Shown here piece after piece: positions 5,583 to 7,008 of a stretch of DNA of 7,008 bases (positions are counted from its first letter, which is position 1; every line of letters starts with the position of its first letter). Location of the stretch: assembly GCA_902774165.1 (NCBI GenBank), contig CACYHJ010000168.1, positions 1 to 7,008 on the forward strand, read 5' to 3'. This stretch comes from Oscillospiraceae bacterium. Lineage in GTDB: Bacteria > Bacillota > Clostridia > Oscillospirales > Acutalibacteraceae. Under the pieces are notes generated by a model. It ran no database searches. It saw nothing but the letters and a program-made list of their open reading frames with translations, and was not told where the DNA came from. Made by a program: the position numbers and the translations under genes.

Positions 5583-5606
5583 CCGTCTCACCCGAGGCGG
5601 TTTTTT
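5583..5606 (+). terminator. Third hairpin with T-run
   Basis: CCGTCTC (5583-5589) pairs with GAGGCGG (5594-5600) across loop ACCC, with one G-T pair, followed by six T residues (5601-5606). Its core resembles the first terminator (GTCTC...GG plus T-run). It lies just ahead of the ribosome binding site of the small membrane protein. Confidence 0.65.
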
Positions 5607-5628
5607 CATACCCGAAAGGATGATTCCA

Positions 5629-5790
5629 TTGTTCACTGCGATCGCGTTCCTGATTCTGTGCAACGCTCTTAAAGCTCTTGATATCGCCGTGCCGCAAATC
5701 TGCTGGCTTCTCCCGTGCTTCACTATCAGCGCGTGGGCGTTATTAGGCGGCGTCTACATTGTTTTGAAAATCATAGATGCTTTAAGCTGA
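5629..5790 (+). CDS. Small hydrophobic two-helix membrane protein
   Basis: The frame encodes 53 residues if translation starts at TTG 5629 (FTAIAFLILCNALKALDIAV...), or 56 from ATG 5620. GAAAGGA (5614-5620) lies 8 nt before TTG 5629 but overlaps ATG 5620, so TTG is preferred. The first hydrophobic stretch covers residues 2-20, and the second, WLLPCFTISAWALLGGVYIV, residues 26-45. There are few charges and no catalytic motif. Small two-helix proteins are common in conjugative elements and phages (holin-like) and as type I toxins, but I recognise no family. No promoter is visible between the terminator at 5606 and the start, so it may depend on read-through. Confidence 0.6.
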   Translation: MFTAIAFLILCNALKALDIAVPQICWLLPCFTISAWALLGGVYIVLKIIDALS

Positions 5791-5836
5791 CAACCGGCAA
5801 CGAGTAACCAACAACCAATTGAAAGGAACGTAAAAT

Positions 5837-5917
5837 ATGAGCTACTTGCAAGATGATTTTGTTTTACTTACTCATTTTATCAAATTATCATGTTCTGCGC
5901 AAGAAAGATTGTTTTAA
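5837..5917 (+). pseudogene. ORF start cut by the direct repeat
   Basis: ATG 5837 has AAGGA (5823-5827) 9 nt upstream, a better start than most genes in this region. The frame reads MSYLQDDF and then enters the repeat at 5862, where it runs on as VLLTHFIKLSCSAQERLF to a TAA at 5915-5917. Only the first eight codons are unique. The likeliest reading is that a real gene lost its body when the repeat and what follows replaced it; a 26-residue peptide could still be made. Confidence 0.45.
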
Positions 5918-6053
5918 TGATGACGGGCTCCGCCCTAATGAAGTCACTCGCTTCACTCGTTAATGAAGACGGCGCACCAAGCTGCGCCTAATGAAGCGAA
6001 GTCGCTCCTAAGATCATTAGCTCCGAAGGAACGTCTTCATTCGCGAAGAGTCT
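5862..6053. repeat. Long direct repeat, copy A
   Basis: It matches 6817-7008 at 187 of 192 positions, with no gaps and an offset of 955 bp. The five differences are at 5870, 5907, 5914, 5921 and 5954. The left boundary is sharp at TTTTACTT; the right boundary is unknown because copy B leaves the window. It carries a leftward promoter-like pair (TTGCGC at 5897-5902, TAAAAT at 5874-5879, minus strand) and the start of the TAATGAAG/hairpin region. Confidence 0.92.
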
Positions 6054-6075
6054 CCCCGCAAGGGGCGACTTCATT
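5915..6075 (+). other. TAATGAAG-hairpin array with nested long-range pairing
   Basis: TAATGATG (5915) and TAATGAAG (5936, 5961, 5989) alternate with short stems: GGGC-TCC-GCCC (5925-5935), GGCGCA/TGCGCC (5971-5988), GCGA/TCGC (5996-6005), and later CCCC-GCAA-GGGG (6054-6065). Reverse copies of the word then close the structure: CGTCTTCATT (6032-6041) is complementary to AATGAAGACG (5962-5971), and GACTTCATT (6067-6075) to AATGAAGTC (5937-5945). One difference between copies (5954 C to T) changes a G-C pair to G-T in a possible TGAAG/CTTCA stem, so pairing is kept. It may act as RNA or as a folded single-stranded DNA site. Confidence 0.6.
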
Positions 6076-6076
6076 G

Positions 6077-6114
6077 AAAATCACGGTGATTTGTATCCAA
6101 ATCACCGTGATTTT
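6077..6114. repeat. Second copy of the AAATCAC palindrome, probable bidirectional terminator
   Basis: AAAATCACGGTGATTTG (6077-6093), loop TATC and CAAATCACCGTGATTTT (6098-6114) form a 17-bp stem identical to that at 4084-4121. On the minus strand it lies 82 nt after the stop of the 6197-6781 gene, with four T residues, and could end that transcript. It directly follows the nested repeat structure. Confidence 0.8.
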
Positions 6115-6196
6115 CTGTGAAAGAGCGCGTAAAAGGTACGAAACCATAGAAAGAACGCCTAATAGGTACACCATTAACAGGTATCCCAAATAAGTG

Positions 6197-6781
6197 TCAG
6201 GAATATAAGCGTAAGAGATCGACTTTGAAATAGGTTTCATCAAAACAATCTGTCAGCTCCCATGGATAACCGTAGAAGCTTAAAAGATGCGACGTCGGTG
6301 GATTATGAAAGCAATTATTGGGTATTTGCGTGATGGTGCAGAACTGATCCATTGTAAAGTGAGGAGGAAGAAGGCGCTTTTTTTGAATCAGATCAGCTTC
6401 TTCAGCATCCGATAAAGAGACCCACTGATTCGTAATCATAGGTGCAGGGATATTGTCAAAAAGTTCAAATCTCTTTTTATACTTGGGATCATTCTGAAAA
6501 AATAGGTTGATTTGATATATGGTCTCTTCCGAAACAGGTTTCAGCCATGCGGAATCTGTAAACTCCACACATAGACTCTTTTTCATTTTGGGTGTTAAAG
6601 CCTTTTTTACGACACACCATTGACCGATCAGATCGCCCTTTTTCCACTTCGCTTTTTCACCCTCATAGTCAAACGATGCATATTTGGGGTAGATTTGTAT
6701 CAATTGCCAGAACCCCGCACTATAACCGGTATACCATTTTCCGATTTGCAAATCTTTTTGATTCATTCCGTCATTATCCAT
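6197..6781 (-). CDS. Cassette gene between the direct repeats, unknown function
   Basis: This is a 194-residue soluble protein. ATG 6781 has AAAGG 9 nt upstream; longer readings from TTG 6811 would include that ribosome binding site. Features in order: IGKWYTGYSAGFWQLIQIYP (13-32); WKKGDLIGQWCVVKKALTPK (46-65); DSAWLKPVS (76-84); NDPKYKKRFELF (97-108); LPPHFTMDQFC (138-148); NPPTSHLLSFYGYPWELTD (160-178). It is rich in Trp, Phe and Tyr, with no signal peptide, membrane segment or visible catalytic motif. It resembles uncharacterised proteins of gut Firmicutes that I recall only as hypothetical. A location among toxin and immunity remnants, as a single gene bracketed by repeats, suggests an orphan immunity protein, but this is inference. 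A promoter lies in the repeat upstream (6829-6857). Confidence 0.8.
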   Translation of the reverse strand: MDNDGMNQKDLQIGKWYTGYSAGFWQLIQIYPKYASFDYEGEKAKWKKGDLIGQWCVVKKALTPKMKKSLCVEFTDSAWLKPVSEETIYQINLFFQNDPKYKKRFELFDNIPAPMITNQWVSLSDAEEADLIQKKRLLPPHFTMDQFCTITQIPNNCFHNPPTSHLLSFYGYPWELTDCFDETYFKVDLLRLYS

Positions 6782-6816
6782 AACAGTAAACCTTTCATAT
6801 CGTCTTCTCAAATTCC

Positions 6817-7008
6817 TTTTACTTGCTCATTTTATCAAATTATCATGTTCTGCGCAAGAAAAATTGTTATAATGAAGACGGGCTCCGCCCTAATGAAGTC
6901 ACTCGCTTTACTCGTTAATGAAGACGGCGCACCAAGCTGCGCCTAATGAAGCGAAGTCGCTCCTAAGATCATTAGCTCCGAAGGAACGTCTTCATTCGCG
7001 AAGAGTCT
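6817..7008. repeat. Long direct repeat, copy B, running off the window
   Basis: It is 97% identical to 5862-6053 and collinear without gaps to the last base. TAATGAAG words lie at 6870, 6891, 6916 and 6944; the first is intact here but TAATGATG in copy A. By analogy with copy A, the GNRA hairpin and the 38-nt palindrome should follow just past 7008. Confidence 0.92.
6829..6857 (-). promoter_or_regulatory. Promoter within repeat B driving the cassette gene
   Basis: On the minus strand, TTGCGC (6852-6857), a 17-nt spacer and TAAAAT (6829-6834), the latter preceded by the extended -10 TG. Transcription would start near 6822, about 41 nt before ATG 6781. The same sequence exists in copy A, where it points against the small membrane-protein gene. 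Confidence 0.55.

Noticed and set aside
5862..6053. Integron attC site
   Set aside because: No core-site RYYYAAC/GTTRRRY pair framing a single hairpin was seen and there is no integrase in the window, so only the analogy to cassettes is kept.
6135..6184. GGTAC/GGTAC/GGTAT words spaced 30 and 15 nt
   Set aside because: Only three short words with divergent surroundings. Too little for a CRISPR or iteron array.
6037..6243. Minus-strand ORF sharing KITVI..QITVIFN with one at 3879-4331
   Set aside because: The shared peptide is only the translation of the repeated palindrome (4084-4121 and 6077-6114), not a protein family.

Overview
The window looks like chromosome from a GC-rich gut-type Clostridia bacterium (Oscillospiraceae/Ruminococcaceae-like). 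This is an inference from G+C-rich core genes with Gram-positive AAGGAG-type ribosome binding sites, sigma-A-type promoters, a GPH sugar symporter and a family I.5-type lipase. No rRNA, tRNA, CRISPR array, transposase or integrase gene was found.

Positions 1-4123 are orderly and G+C-rich. A secreted protein of unknown function (1-709, minus strand, C-terminus outside the window) is divergent from a leaderless lipase of the thermoalkalophilic/staphylococcal type (946-2130), with promoters for both directions between them. After a 32-bp perfect palindrome comes a separate transcription unit. It has an extended -10 promoter (2191-2219), a leader of about 200 nt with possible long-range pairing (2225-2400), a GPH-family sugar:cation symporter (2427-3884), and a 64-residue zinc-ribbon protein joined by an ATGA overlap (3881-4075). 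A strong hairpin terminator (4084-4123) ends the unit.

From 4124 onward the DNA is visibly more A+T-rich and looks accessory. The left part (4164-5471) holds two broken C-terminal toxin-like pieces, of a kind seen at the ends of polymorphic toxins and phage minor head (SPP1 gp7-like) proteins. The first is a metallopeptidase-like domain with an EExxH motif; the second is a JAMM/JAB-like domain with HxH-x6-SxxD. Each has upstream homologous-looking sequence in a different frame, which points to frameshifts, and each is followed by a tiny ORF in an immunity-gene position (62 and 55 aa). Three consecutive terminator-like hairpins close this block (5480-5606). A 53-residue two-helix membrane protein follows, then an ORF start cut off by a repeat.

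The right part (5862-7008) is the most unusual. A direct repeat of at least 192 bp (97% identical, no gaps, 955 bp apart) flanks one minus-strand gene of unknown function (6197-6781). The repeat carries a leftward promoter, a series of TAATGAAG words alternating with short hairpins, nested long-range inverted repeats and, in the first copy, the same 38-nt hairpin seen at 4084-4121. Promoter, gene and hairpin between repeats resemble one unit of a cassette array, possibly recombination-driven storage of orphan toxin/immunity genes. The second repeat runs off the window, so the array may continue.
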